From Prochloron didemni P4-Papua_New_Guinea (GTDB taxonomy: Bacteria > Cyanobacteriota > Cyanobacteriia > Cyanobacteriales > Prochloraceae), in the NCBI GenBank assembly GCA_000252485.1, contig JH610983.1, forward strand, positions 1-62,600: a DNA stretch of 62,600 bases, in the 5' to 3' direction. Position numbers and translations under genes: made by a program. Below the pieces are notes generated by a model. The model saw nothing but the letters and a program-made list of their open reading frames with translations. It had not been told where the DNA came from and ran no database searches. This document shows positions 32,829 through 42,028 of this stretch, piece by piece; the stretch's first letter is position 1, and every line of letters begins with the position of its first letter.

Positions 32829-35800
32829 ATGACCTATACTACAGATGGAATTCAAGATTTTCTCTCGGAACTGGAACCATTCGAGCAATTACCGCCAGAG
32901 GGAATAGCAGAAATATCCGCTAAATTACAACCTTTGCGCTATCGCATGGGCCAAGTAATCCTGATGCGGGAGAAAATGCCCCCTCACGTAGCTATTTTAT
33001 ACGAAGGGAAAGCTCGCTTGCTAGGTTACGACCCCCGCAACCAAATGCCCGCAACTCTGCAATTACTGGAACGAGGAAACTTGCTAGGTTGTGTCAGTCA
33101 ATTGCGGGGGGTGGCTTGCGAAACGGCGATCGCCTCTACAGAAGTAATTTGTCTCACTCTGAGCAATCGAGAATTCCATCAACTCCTAGAAAAATACCCC
33201 CAGTGGGCAACCTCCTTTAAGGAAAAATGCTACTTAGTGGAAGCTTTCGACGTGATTGGCTATCATTTAGGACAGCAGGCTCGGGGAGATGGCAATCTCA
33301 AAGAACTAGCTCTGGATGCTATTTCTTTCGCCGAAGTGTACTCTCTCCCTGTAGGCAAAACCAAAGTAAAAGAAGACTCACCTCTCTTAGAAAAAAACAA
33401 AGTTTGGTTGTTTAGTGGGGGTAAAGTAGCTAATTTGGAGAAGGGCAGTCGTCTCAATTTAACTGCAGGTAGCTCAATTGAAGTAACAGGAACCGGACCC
33501 GCTCGTTTTTTAGGATTTCCTCTCAGTCTTCTGGAACCAGTAGAAGATAATTATATCGTAGCAGAAACGGAGGACCATTGGCAAGATACCCCACCAGTAG
33601 AAGTGGAAGTGGAAGTAGTAGAAGGGGAACAACAAAGAGAAGAAATTCCCTATGCCCAGGTAGAACTGCTGGAAGAAGAAATCCCGGAAGAGCGAGAAAG
33701 AAAAGATTCTAAAGCCTGGAAAAACTATCCTTATGTTCGGGGAAAGACCCCTTTAGACGCAGGTGTGGCTTGTTTCCAAATGCTGAGTAAATACTTCGGC
33801 ATGCCTTTTCGCAAAGACACCATTGCCAAGATTATTGCAGAGCAAATGCGGCGCACTGGAACTATTTCTCTCAATCTTTGCGGTGCGGTGGCCGAATTAA
33901 TGGGACTGAATGCCCAACTTATCAAAATCTCCCCCAAAGTATTCTCTAGGCTGAAAACTCCAGGATTGGTGCGTTGGCAAGATAGTTTAGCTATACTCTA
34001 CGAAATCAGCGATCGCTTTGTAGTCATTGGCGTACCGGAAAGGGGCATTCTTCGCCGCAAACCGGAAGAATTTCTGGAAACTTGGGAAGATGACGGACAA
34101 GTATTAATCCTGGAACCCACTAAAGAAACTCCCCAGGAAAGATTTGGTTTAAGCTGGTTTATCCCTGTAGTTTCCAAATACCGTGGGGTATTGTTGCAAG
34201 TCTTTATCGCTTCCTTCTTCGTCCAGCTTTTCGGTTTGGCTCATCCCTTAATGATCCGGGTGGTTATAGATAAAGTAATAGGTCAAAACAGCGCCGATAC
34301 CATGCAGGTTCTGGGGATCTTCATGATTGTCATCTCAGTCTTTGAAGCATTGCTGACTACTTTGCGCACTTATTTATTTGTGGATACCACCAACCGAATA
34401 GACATGACTTTGGGTTCGGAAATTATCGACCACCTTCTACGTCTCCCCCTGCGTTACTTTGAGAAAAGACCGGTGGGAGAAATATCTACCCGAGTCAACG
34501 AATTGGAAAATATCCGGCAGTTCCTCACGGGAACTGCTTTAACTGTGGTTCTGGACTCTGTCTTTTCCGTAATCTATATTGTCGTCATGGTGATAATCAG
34601 TCCCCTGATGACAGTAGTGTCATTATCGGTTATCCCAGTATTCGTTGTCCTCACTCTCATCTTTTCTCCTGTCATTCGCCGTCAGTTAAGAGTTAAAGCA
34701 GAACGCAACGCTGAAACCCAGTCCCATTTAGTAGAGGTGATGTCAGGCATTCAGACGGTCAAAGCCCAGAATATTGAATTGCGCTCCCGCTGGGAATGGC
34801 AGCAGCGCTATGCTCGCTACGTTTCTGCAGGTTTCAAAACTGTTGTCACTTCTACCATAGCTAGTTCCGCCAGCAATTTCCTGAATAAATTATCCATGTT
34901 ATTGGTTATCTGGGTGGGTGTTTATCTGGCATTAGCAGGGCAGATAAGCTTGGGAACTCTGATCGCCTTCCGAATTATTTCTGGCTACGTTACTTCTCCT
35001 ATCTTGCGCCTGACCCAATTGTGGCAAAACTTCCAGGAAACTGCCTTATCGTTGGAGCGGTTGGGCGATATTGTAGACCATCCCCAAGAAGCAGAAAAAG
35101 ACAAGGGCAATATTCCCATGCCTTCTATTGTGGGAGCTTTGAAGTACGAAAACGTTTCTTTTCGTTTCAAACATGGGGGACCGTTGCAGCTCAATAATGT
35201 CAATCTGGAATTCGCCCCCGGCACCTTTGTGGGCATTGTAGGTCAAAGTGGAGCAGGAAAGAGTACCCTCACCAAGCTTATTTCCCGCCTCTACGAACCA
35301 GAAGCAGGAAGAATTCTGATTGACAGTTACGATATTAACAAGGTGGAACTCTACTCTCTTCGCCGTCAGGTTGGGGTCGTACCGCAAGATACTCTCTTGT
35401 TTGACGGTACGGTACAAGAGAATATTGCCTTGACCAATCCCGATGCAACTACAGAGGAAATTGTTGAAGCCGCTCGAGTTGCTGCTGCCCACGAATTCAT
35501 CATGAACCTAGCCAACGGTTACAATACTAGGGTAGGAGAAAGGGGCGCATCACTATCGGGAGGACAAAGACAAAGAATTGCTCTTGCTCGTTCGGTTCTG
35601 CAAAATCCCAATATCTTGGTTTTAGATGAAGCTACTAGCGCTTTGGACTATTCTACCGAACAACAAGTTTGTTTGAATCTGGCAGAAGCATTTAAGGACA
35701 CAACAGTGTTATTCATTACTCACCGTCTCGGTACAATTAAAAATGCCGATGTCATTGTCATGATGGATTCCGGTTCGGTAGTAGAACAGGGTAAACATGA

Positions 35801-35903
35801 AGAATTAATGGCATTGAAAGGCCGCTATTACTATCTCTATAATCAACAAGAAAAAATATATAAGTTGGTTATTGGTTATTGGTTATTGGTTGTTAATTAT
35901 TAG
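32829..35903 (+). CDS. Type I secretion ABC exporter with cNMP-like and degenerate C39 domains
   Basis: A 1024-residue inner-membrane ABC exporter in the HlyB/HetC class. Residues 1 to about 150 resemble a cyclic-nucleotide-binding fold (RYRMGQVILMREKMPPHVAI, then YEGKARLLGYD). A low-complexity acidic linker follows (VEVEVEVVEGEQQREE). Residues about 300-430 are C39-peptidase-like, but the catalytic Cys is Ala (LDAGVACFQM) and the catalytic His is replaced (SDRFVVIGVP). Six membrane helices at about 440-740 are followed by the ATPase with GQSGAGKST, LSGGQRQR and LVLDEATSALD. The last 13 residues (KLVIGYWLLVVNY) are translated from a TTGGTTATTGG repeat. Confidence 0.9.
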   Translation: MTYTTDGIQDFLSELEPFEQLPPEGIAEISAKLQPLRYRMGQVILMREKMPPHVAILYEGKARLLGYDPRNQMPATLQLLERGNLLGCVSQLRGVACETAIASTEVICLTLSNREFHQLLEKYPQWATSFKEKCYLVEAFDVIGYHLGQQARGDGNLKELALDAISFAEVYSLPVGKTKVKEDSPLLEKNKVWLFSGGKVANLEKGSRLNLTAGSSIEVTGTGPARFLGFPLSLLEPVEDNYIVAETEDHWQDTPPVEVEVEVVEGEQQREEIPYAQVELLEEEIPEERERKDSKAWKNYPYVRGKTPLDAGVACFQMLSKYFGMPFRKDTIAKIIAEQMRRTGTISLNLCGAVAELMGLNAQLIKISPKVFSRLKTPGLVRWQDSLAILYEISDRFVVIGVPERGILRRKPEEFLETWEDDGQVLILEPTKETPQERFGLSWFIPVVSKYRGVLLQVFIASFFVQLFGLAHPLMIRVVIDKVIGQNSADTMQVLGIFMIVISVFEALLTTLRTYLFVDTTNRIDMTLGSEIIDHLLRLPLRYFEKRPVGEISTRVNELENIRQFLTGTALTVVLDSVFSVIYIVVMVIISPLMTVVSLSVIPVFVVLTLIFSPVIRRQLRVKAERNAETQSHLVEVMSGIQTVKAQNIELRSRWEWQQRYARYVSAGFKTVVTSTIASSASNFLNKLSMLLVIWVGVYLALAGQISLGTLIAFRIISGYVTSPILRLTQLWQNFQETALSLERLGDIVDHPQEAEKDKGNIPMPSIVGALKYENVSFRFKHGGPLQLNNVNLEFAPGTFVGIVGQSGAGKSTLTKLISRLYEPEAGRILIDSYDINKVELYSLRRQVGVVPQDTLLFDGTVQENIALTNPDATTEEIVEAARVAAAHEFIMNLANGYNTRVGERGASLSGGQRQRIALARSVLQNPNILVLDEATSALDYSTEQQVCLNLAEAFKDTTVLFITHRLGTIKNADVIVMMDSGSVVEQGKHEELMALKGRYYYLYNQQEKIYKLVIGYWLLVVNY

Positions 35904-35959
35904 CCATCTATTAAAAAATAGGTAAAAAAATAGATTAACAAACAACAAAGCCTAGATAT

Positions 35960-36035
35960 CATGAATACTATGATTGAAAATAGCAGCCAAAATTCATAAA
36001 CAACAAACAACAAACAACAAACAACAAACAACAAA
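35960..36035. repeat. CTATGATTGAA unit plus ACAACAA array
   Basis: ATGAATACTATGATTGAAAATAGCAGCC, AAAATTCATAAA and then five or more ACAACAA heptads, the same composite as at 6563-6713 and, reversed, at 53810-54020. It directly precedes the HlyD start codon, leaving no ordinary ribosome-binding site. Confidence 0.75.
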
Positions 36036-36037
36036 TT

Positions 36038-37756
36038 ATGAATGGTAATTACAACAACGGGAATAATGATAATGAACTCAGAAATAACAATGGTTCTGCA
36101 ACTGGAAACAATGTAGTTTTAACCAAACCATCGTCCCTGAGAGATGAATTTTACGATTTCGATCAGCCAGTAGTTTTGCGTCAATCTCCAGTGTGGGCGC
36201 GAGCAGCGATGTTGACCATTGTTGGCTTCACTGCCTTTGGTATTGGTTGGGCATGTATTGCCGAACTTGAAGAAGTAGTATCTGCTCAAGGTCAGCTAAA
36301 ACCAGAAGGAGCGGTGAAAGAAGTACAAGTTCCCCTCAATGGAGTGGTGGAAGAGGTATATGTAGAAGATGGCGATAGCGTCGAAGAAAATGATGTGCTT
36401 TTCATTTTGGATAATACTGCAGCAGTAGCAGAACTGCAATCCCTCAAGACCATTCGTCAGTCTTTATCCCAAGAGAATCAATTTTACCGGGCTTTAATGG
36501 CAGAATCCCTGGCCACTAGAGAGGTTGAAATAAAAATTATCGCCCTGAAACTGCCCCTAGAAATTGCCAGTCTAGCCAAAAACCGAATTTCACTGATAGA
36601 AGAAAATCAACTGTTTAGGGCTCAATTGGGCCTGGACGGTGCTGAGGCTGGTTTAAACGGACAACAGTTCAGCAGATTTCTTGCTACCAGGGCTGAGTAC
36701 AATTCTCGCGTTGCTGCTGCAAGGTTGGAAGTAGAGCAACTGGAAAAACAACTGAGTCAAAATCAAGTGCAATTAAGAGATGCTAAAGAACGCCTCTGGA
36801 CTGATGGCCTGGTTCTGAGACAAATTGAAAATCGCAACCTTCAGTCTCTAAATCAAGCAAAACAAAGTCTGCAACTGGAAGAAAGGATTTTAGCAGATAT
36901 CAGTCCCTTAGTCGCTGAGGGAGCGCTGGCTGACATTCAGATGAAAAGGCAGCAACAGGAAGTGAACGATCGCCGCGCTGCATTAGTAGATCTGGAGTCC
37001 AACGGCAAGATTGAGTACGATCAGCAGAAACAACAAGTAGAAACCCGCTTGGCGGAAATCGAGCAATTAAAGGAAGAAGAGCAAAGACTGCAGTTGAATA
37101 TCTCTCAAGCAAGGGAAGAGTTAACCAATACTATGGCTTTCTCAGAGAAAGACCTACAGGATCTCATTGCTAACAACGACAGACAAATTGCTAATCTTGA
37201 CAGTCAGTTAACGAAAACTGTCGTGGAAAATGAGAAAAGAATTGCCGAGATCGACAGTCAAATCAGCCGCACAGAGGTAACGTTAAAATACCAGGAAGTT
37301 CTCGCTCCTGTTGCCGGAACTGTGTTCGATTTGCAGGTGGGTCGAGGAAGCGTTCCCAATCCCAATTCCGCAGACGCTGCCCTCAAAATTGTGCCTGATG
37401 ATATCTTGATTGCGGAAGTTTTTATTAGCAATGAAGATATTGGTTTTGTTAAGCAGGGAACGACTGTTGATGTGAGGATTACTTCTTTTCCTTTTAATGA
37501 ATTTGGGGATATTAAAGGGGAAGTAATTTGGATTGGTTCCGATGCTTTAGAGCCAGACGCAATCCATAATTTCTACAGATTCCCTGCTAAAGTTAGTCTA
37601 AATAAACAATATTTGGAAGTTGCAGACCGAAAAATTTATTTGCAATCGGGAATGTCAATTAGTACGAATATTAAGATTCGGGAACATCGCAAGGTAATTA
37701 GTATTTTCTTAGATATGTTTACCAAACAAATCGAAAGTCTGAAGGAGATGCGCTAA
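36038..37756 (+). CDS. HlyD family membrane fusion protein
   Basis: Periplasmic adaptor of a type I secretion system, 572 residues. An Asn/Gly-rich cytoplasmic N-terminus is followed by one membrane helix (AAMLTIVGFTAFGIGWACIA, about residues 62-81), the first half of the lipoyl-like domain (VKEVQVPLNGVVEEVYVEDG), long coiled coils (about 130-430, EVEQLEKQLSQNQVQLRDAK), the second lipoyl half (VLAPVAGTVFDLQVGRGSVP) and a beta-barrel domain. It follows the ABC exporter by 134 bases and should bridge it to a TolC-type outer-membrane channel, which is not in this window. Confidence 0.92.
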   Translation: MNGNYNNGNNDNELRNNNGSATGNNVVLTKPSSLRDEFYDFDQPVVLRQSPVWARAAMLTIVGFTAFGIGWACIAELEEVVSAQGQLKPEGAVKEVQVPLNGVVEEVYVEDGDSVEENDVLFILDNTAAVAELQSLKTIRQSLSQENQFYRALMAESLATREVEIKIIALKLPLEIASLAKNRISLIEENQLFRAQLGLDGAEAGLNGQQFSRFLATRAEYNSRVAAARLEVEQLEKQLSQNQVQLRDAKERLWTDGLVLRQIENRNLQSLNQAKQSLQLEERILADISPLVAEGALADIQMKRQQQEVNDRRAALVDLESNGKIEYDQQKQQVETRLAEIEQLKEEEQRLQLNISQAREELTNTMAFSEKDLQDLIANNDRQIANLDSQLTKTVVENEKRIAEIDSQISRTEVTLKYQEVLAPVAGTVFDLQVGRGSVPNPNSADAALKIVPDDILIAEVFISNEDIGFVKQGTTVDVRITSFPFNEFGDIKGEVIWIGSDALEPDAIHNFYRFPAKVSLNKQYLEVADRKIYLQSGMSISTNIKIREHRKVISIFLDMFTKQIESLKEMR

Positions 37757-37819
37757 TCAATGAAGAATTCGCAACGATAAAGAAATCCCCATTCTTAATA
37801 TAAAAAAGGGTATTTTTGT

Positions 37820-37858
37820 CAAACAACAAACAACAAACAACAAACAACAAACAACAAA
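37820..37858. repeat. ACAACAA heptad array
   Basis: About five AAACAAC heptads between the convergent HlyD and STAND genes. STRR-type repeat with no coding content. Confidence 0.8.
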
Positions 37859-37868
37859 GTGCAAGCAA

Positions 37869-39745
37869 CTAAACAATAAATTCCTCAATACGGGTAACTT
37901 CATTTAAAGTTATCTCAATGCGGAATTTTTCTTTTAACTTCGCTTTAAAGAGAGGGAATTGAATAAATTCCATTGGTTGAGAAGATGTTTTCTGCCAGAT
38001 AGTTTCTCCGGTGTCATTAAATAAACTCAGAGCCAGCTGACCAGGTAACTTACTGTCTTCTTCTAGAGACTGAACCTGAACACGAATGAGAATTTCTTGG
38101 GTTCCTTCCTTCGCGATCGCCACCAACATTGCCATTGCTGTATCGTCTGTCGAACCCAATTCAATTTCTTTGAACCGCTTTACATAGTGAGAACCTCGGA
38201 GATTGAATGTACTGCGCAGGCGGTTCCCTAACATGTTGGGTTTAGCCCTGAAGAAAACTTCTATAGGCTGCCAATTACCATCGAATTTATATTGAAACCA
38301 TTGGCTTAAATTTAAAGGCTTTTTCTGGGAAGGAGTTAACTCAATAGACTCTTCTTGTCGCAGTAATTGGGAGAGCGGTAATTCACCTTTGGCGGGAGAA
38401 TTGCCAATTTTGCCCAGGAGATCGGTGATAACGTACTCTTTTAACAGAGATTGGAGAGTAAAGAGAGATTTTCCTCCTGCAGTAGTGGTTTCAATTAGCG
38501 ATCGCGCCTCCAAAGACTTGAGGGCTTCCAATAATTCTCCTTGAGATATAGCCAGGGGAATGGCACTGCCAATGGCCGAAAAGGATACTGGTTCCTGTTC
38601 TGTTGCCAACCAGTAGAGCAGTTCTTTTTCTAAATCAGAGATCCTGTTGAAAGAAGGGGCGATCAGACGGCTGATATCTTCAAACATCAAGGTTTCTTGT
38701 TGTTTGAATTCAGTAACATTGCCGTTAAATAATTCAGCCACAATTTGAGCGACAATTTTTAATGCTGCTGGGTTGCCCAAATAAAGGTCGATTAGATCCT
38801 GCCAGTCATTGTTGGCGTCCTGTTCTTCTAATTGGTCTTTGAGAATTTTAGTGGCTTCTGAATCATTCAAACCCTTCAACTTAAATAAACGCACTGGGGA
38901 AGTTGCTCCTGACTGCTGGGTAACTTCTCGAGGCGCTTCCAGAGCGGTTATCAGAACGCAGCTTTGATGAGAACTTTCTCCTAACTGACGCAAAAATTCT
39001 GCGTAATCTTGATAGTCTGGACCATAGCATCCCACCAACTGACCTGATTGAAGAATAGCTTCCAGCCCATCTAGCACTAGAAGACAGCGGTAACGGCGAA
39101 GATACTCAATAACTTGGCTGATCTTCGGTTGCGACCTGTATCCGGAAGCGAAAAATGAAATAATACTGCCCAGGAGATCGGCAAGAGATTTGCCAGGACG
39201 CAAAGAGCGCCAAATTACGAATTCAAATTCATCTTCTAATTCTCGCGCCAGTTTAACCCCTAGAGCTGATTTGCCCATACCGCCAATTCCCAACACCGTT
39301 AATACACGGCATTTATCATCAATTGCCCATTGGCTAAGTTTTTTAGTTCCTCGGTACGACCATAAAAAACAAAGTCATCAGGAGCATCGGCAAAATCTTG
39401 GCGCGGTTCTGTAGGCTGAACATTAGCAGCGTCTTCATAGAATTTAGGGTTGGCAAAAACCGATTCCTCAAAACCTGCATCTTCTCCTTGCCTTTCTAGA
39501 ACCACTTTGCGCCAGTTGGTTTTTTTGATCGGCTCCCCCATGGCAATGGAAAGTCGCTCCCATAACTGGGGACCTACGTGACGCTTGAGATAATTTAGAC
39601 TAAATTTAGATTTTTCTGCTATATCTTCATAGGTCATCCCTTTCCATACACCTTCCAGGATAGTCTTTTCAGGCTCGCTGAGACCTCGTCCTGTTTTCGC
39701 TACTACCGCTTCATCAGTATTGTCAAGTACTTGTTGTAAATTCAT
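37869..39745 (-). pseudogene. STAND (NB-ARC-like) ATPase, single-base frameshift
   Basis: The N-terminal part (start ATG 39745, AAAGGAG five bases upstream) has a helix-turn-helix-like region typical of cyanobacterial STAND proteins (LSEPEKTILEGVWKGMTYED, then FSLNYLKRHVGPQLWERLS) and the linker FVFYGRTEELKNLAN. There the frame shifts and stops at about 39299. In the next frame the protein continues with the Walker A loop LGIGGMGKSALGVKLARELE, Walker B CLLVLDGLEAIL and a winged-helix region, then an unfamiliar C-terminal domain of about 140 residues. Adding one A after 39329 restores LANWAIDDKCRVLTVLGIGG. No WD40 or TPR repeats follow. It may be a pseudogene or a sequencing error. Confidence 0.85.
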
Positions 39746-39775
39746 TTTGCTCCTTTGGGGTAAAATCTTAGTCAA

Positions 39776-40199
39776 TTACAACTTTATCCTAAAAGTATCT
39801 TACTATTAGTTGCTGTTTGTAAATGAGTATACAACTTTCAGAAAAATTGGAGTAACTTGTCTAAATATCTAATTATATTTATAGTTCAATGAACGAACTA
39901 AAGTCAATTCATTTTTTAAATTGATAGATATGATATGTGATTGACATTGCCTAAACTAGATATAGCTATATTAGAGTTAGCGATCATCGCCACCTACATA
40001 TAGGTCAGTGGTTAAATGGTAAATTATATACTTCAGATGGAATACTGTTCATGAGTTGTTTTATACTACATGGCTATAATTGAGTTGAATAGTGCTTTCT
40101 TAATGACCGGTATCGCAGTAATAACTCAAAAGAAAAAAAAATCTTAAACTCTGATTGACAATTTAGTAATTACGCAGAAACGAGGTTACAAAGTTAGAA
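39776..40199. other. Gene-free stretch
   Basis: 424 bases without a credible gene. It includes the promoter region of the STAND gene and AT-rich sequence with one GCGATCATCGCC partial HIP1 site. No structured RNA is recognised. Confidence 0.5.
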
Positions 40200-40421
40200 G
40201 TGAATAATGAAGAGGCGATCGCCACATTACGTAGATTAACTACCGAGGACAAAGAGGAAATCTTAGAAGAGGCGAAAACTGGCTCGATGGTGAAAGCCGG
40301 AGGAGATCTTAGTTTACTAGAAGCAGAACGGCAAAAGTTTATCGAGTCCGGTGGCGATCCCTCTCAATTTCAGCCCAGTAATGGATTAATTACTGTGGTG
40401 GGCGATCACGTGATTAAGTAG
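40200..40421 (+). CDS. Small hypothetical protein
   Basis: A 73-residue acidic protein from a GTG start: helical N-terminus EEAIATLRRLTTEDKEEILE, then AKTGSMVKAGGDLSLLEAER and IESGGDPSQF. Codon pattern looks normal, and the frame contains a HIP1 site, but there is no clear ribosome-binding site. Family not recognised. An identical GTCGTGCAAAATTATTTGTA follows this gene (40421) and the last gene's end at 62346, a shared short repeat. Confidence 0.5.
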   Translation: MNNEEAIATLRRLTTEDKEEILEEAKTGSMVKAGGDLSLLEAERQKFIESGGDPSQFQPSNGLITVVGDHVIK

Positions 40422-40563
40422 TCGTGCAAAATTATTTGTAATTTTGCCTAGGTACTTAAAGCTTGTATATTATTGTATCTGTAGCAAACATTTTCAGATT
40501 TGATATATATAACGCTATAATAAAACTCACCACTTGTTTATTGTTTATTGCTCATTGTTCAAG

Positions 40564-41674
40564 ATGGAAATCACAGAATTGAAACGAGAAGTAGCCTTAA
40601 TGTCGGATCGCCTGGGTTTTACCCAGGAATATCTTTGACCTTCCCGCTCTGTCCGCTAAAATTCAAGACTTAGAGCAATCTGCCGCTCAACCGGATTTTT
40701 GGGAGAGTCAGCAGCAAGCTCATCACACTCTAGAACAGCTTAACTTTCTACGGTCTAATTTTCAGCAGTATAGTAATTGGCAAAAAAGCTTGGAAGATAC
40801 GGAGGCGATCGCCGAATTATTGGAGTTGGAACCGGATCCTGGTTTGCTCCAGGAAGCGGAAACTAATTTAAGTCAGTTGGGGCAGGAATTAGACCGCTGG
40901 GAACTGCAACAGCTTTTATCCGGTCCCTACGACGCAAACGGAGCTATTTTGACCATTAATGCTGGGGCTGGGGGGACTGATGCTCAAGATTGGGCAGAAA
41001 TGCTCTTGCGCATGTACCAGCGTTGGGGCCAACAACAGGGTTATAACGTTCGTTTAGCAGAACTTTCGGAGGGGGAAGAAGCTGGTATAAAATCATGTAC
41101 TCTAGAGATAACAGGAAGATATGCTTACGGTTATTTGAAGGCGGAAAAGGGAACTCACCGACTGGTGCGCATTTCTCCTTTTAATGCCAATGGCAAGCGT
41201 CAAACCAGTTTCGCTGGGGTGGAAATCATGCCCGTTCTGGAGAATGAGGGGGCGGAGTTGGACATTCCCGAGCAAGATTTAGAAATTTCTACTTCCCGTT
41301 CCGGGGGGAAAGGGGGACAAAATGTCAATAAGGTGGAAACTGCGGTGCGGATAGTTCACGTTCCTACAGGTATTGCGGTGCGCTGTACTCAGGAACGTTC
41401 TCAATTGCAAAATAAGGAGAAAGCTCTAGCTATTCTCAAGGCCAAGTTATTGATTATTGCTCTCCAGCAACAGGCTCAGGCTATTGCGGAAATTAGAGGC
41501 GATATGGTAGAAGCAGCTTGGGGGAATCAAATTCGTAATTACGTCTTTCATCCTTATCAAATGGTTAAGGACCTGCGCACCAACATGGAGACTACTGCTG
41601 TCAATGATGTGATGGACGGTAATCTTAATGGCTTTATTGAAGCTTATTTACGGCAAGAAAATCAATTGGTTTAA
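40564..41674 (+). CDS. prfB: Peptide chain release factor 2 (programmed +1 frameshift)
   Basis: RF2, which terminates translation at UGA and UAA. The gene is join(40564..40635, 40637..41674): 24 codons from ATG 40564 end at an in-frame TGA (40636-40638), and a +1 shift at CTT-TGA-C continues with [14 protein letters not shown]. The resulting 369-residue protein is full length. RF2 landmarks are the tripeptide SPF ([15 protein letters not shown]) for stop-codon recognition and GGQ ([17 protein letters not shown]) for peptidyl-tRNA hydrolysis. It leads the conserved cyanobacterial order prfB, DUF3285, ybeY. Confidence 0.97.
40621..40639 (+). promoter_or_regulatory. prfB programmed frameshift site
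   Basis: The slippery CTTTGAC is preceded by an internal Shine-Dalgarno-like AGGA (40625-40628) with a UAU codon directly before CUU. This is the autoregulatory arrangement of RF2: when RF2 is scarce the ribosome pauses at UGA and shifts +1 into the full frame. Confidence 0.93.
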
Positions 41675-41810
41675 TTGGTTATTTGTTGTTTGTTGTTTGT
41701 TTTTTGTTTTTTGGTGTTAAAATCTAGCAATCGTTAGTACTATTGCTAGACCAAAAAGCAACTACCTGGAGCGCTTTATTAACTATCAACTGTCAACTAT
41801 CAATTGTTAT

Positions 41811-42002
41811 ATGAGTGAGTCATCAAAACTTGAAAATGCTGTATCGTCAGAGGAAGAAAAAGTTAGCGAACCTCGGCCCAGTTACGTTAAACTGGCCATG
41901 CGCAATATGGTGAGGAAAAAAGGTCAATCTTTGAAGCATTTTTTCCTCACTACTATCGGTTTGCTGGGATTCTTAATCGGTCTTTCTTATTTAACTCGGT
42001 AG
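41811..42002 (+). CDS. DUF3285 small membrane protein
   Basis: A 63-residue protein with an acidic N-terminus, the conserved PSYVKLAMRNMVRKKGQSLK segment and one C-terminal membrane helix (HFFLTTIGLLGFLIGLSYLT). This is the DUF3285 family, found between prfB and ybeY in many cyanobacteria. Function unknown. An STRR stretch separates it from prfB. Confidence 0.9.
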   Translation: MSESSKLENAVSSEEEKVSEPRPSYVKLAMRNMVRKKGQSLKHFFLTTIGLLGFLIGLSYLTR

Positions 42003-42028
42003 ATTATATTAACCGCAGATAAACACAG

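Noticed and set aside
34985-35492. Antisense frames opposite the ABC exporter
   Set aside because: They lie against the ATPase domain; no support.
32829-35903. Exporter as a bacteriocin-processing (double-Gly leader) transporter
   Set aside because: The catalytic Cys and His of the C39 domain are replaced, and no small double-Gly peptide gene is nearby.
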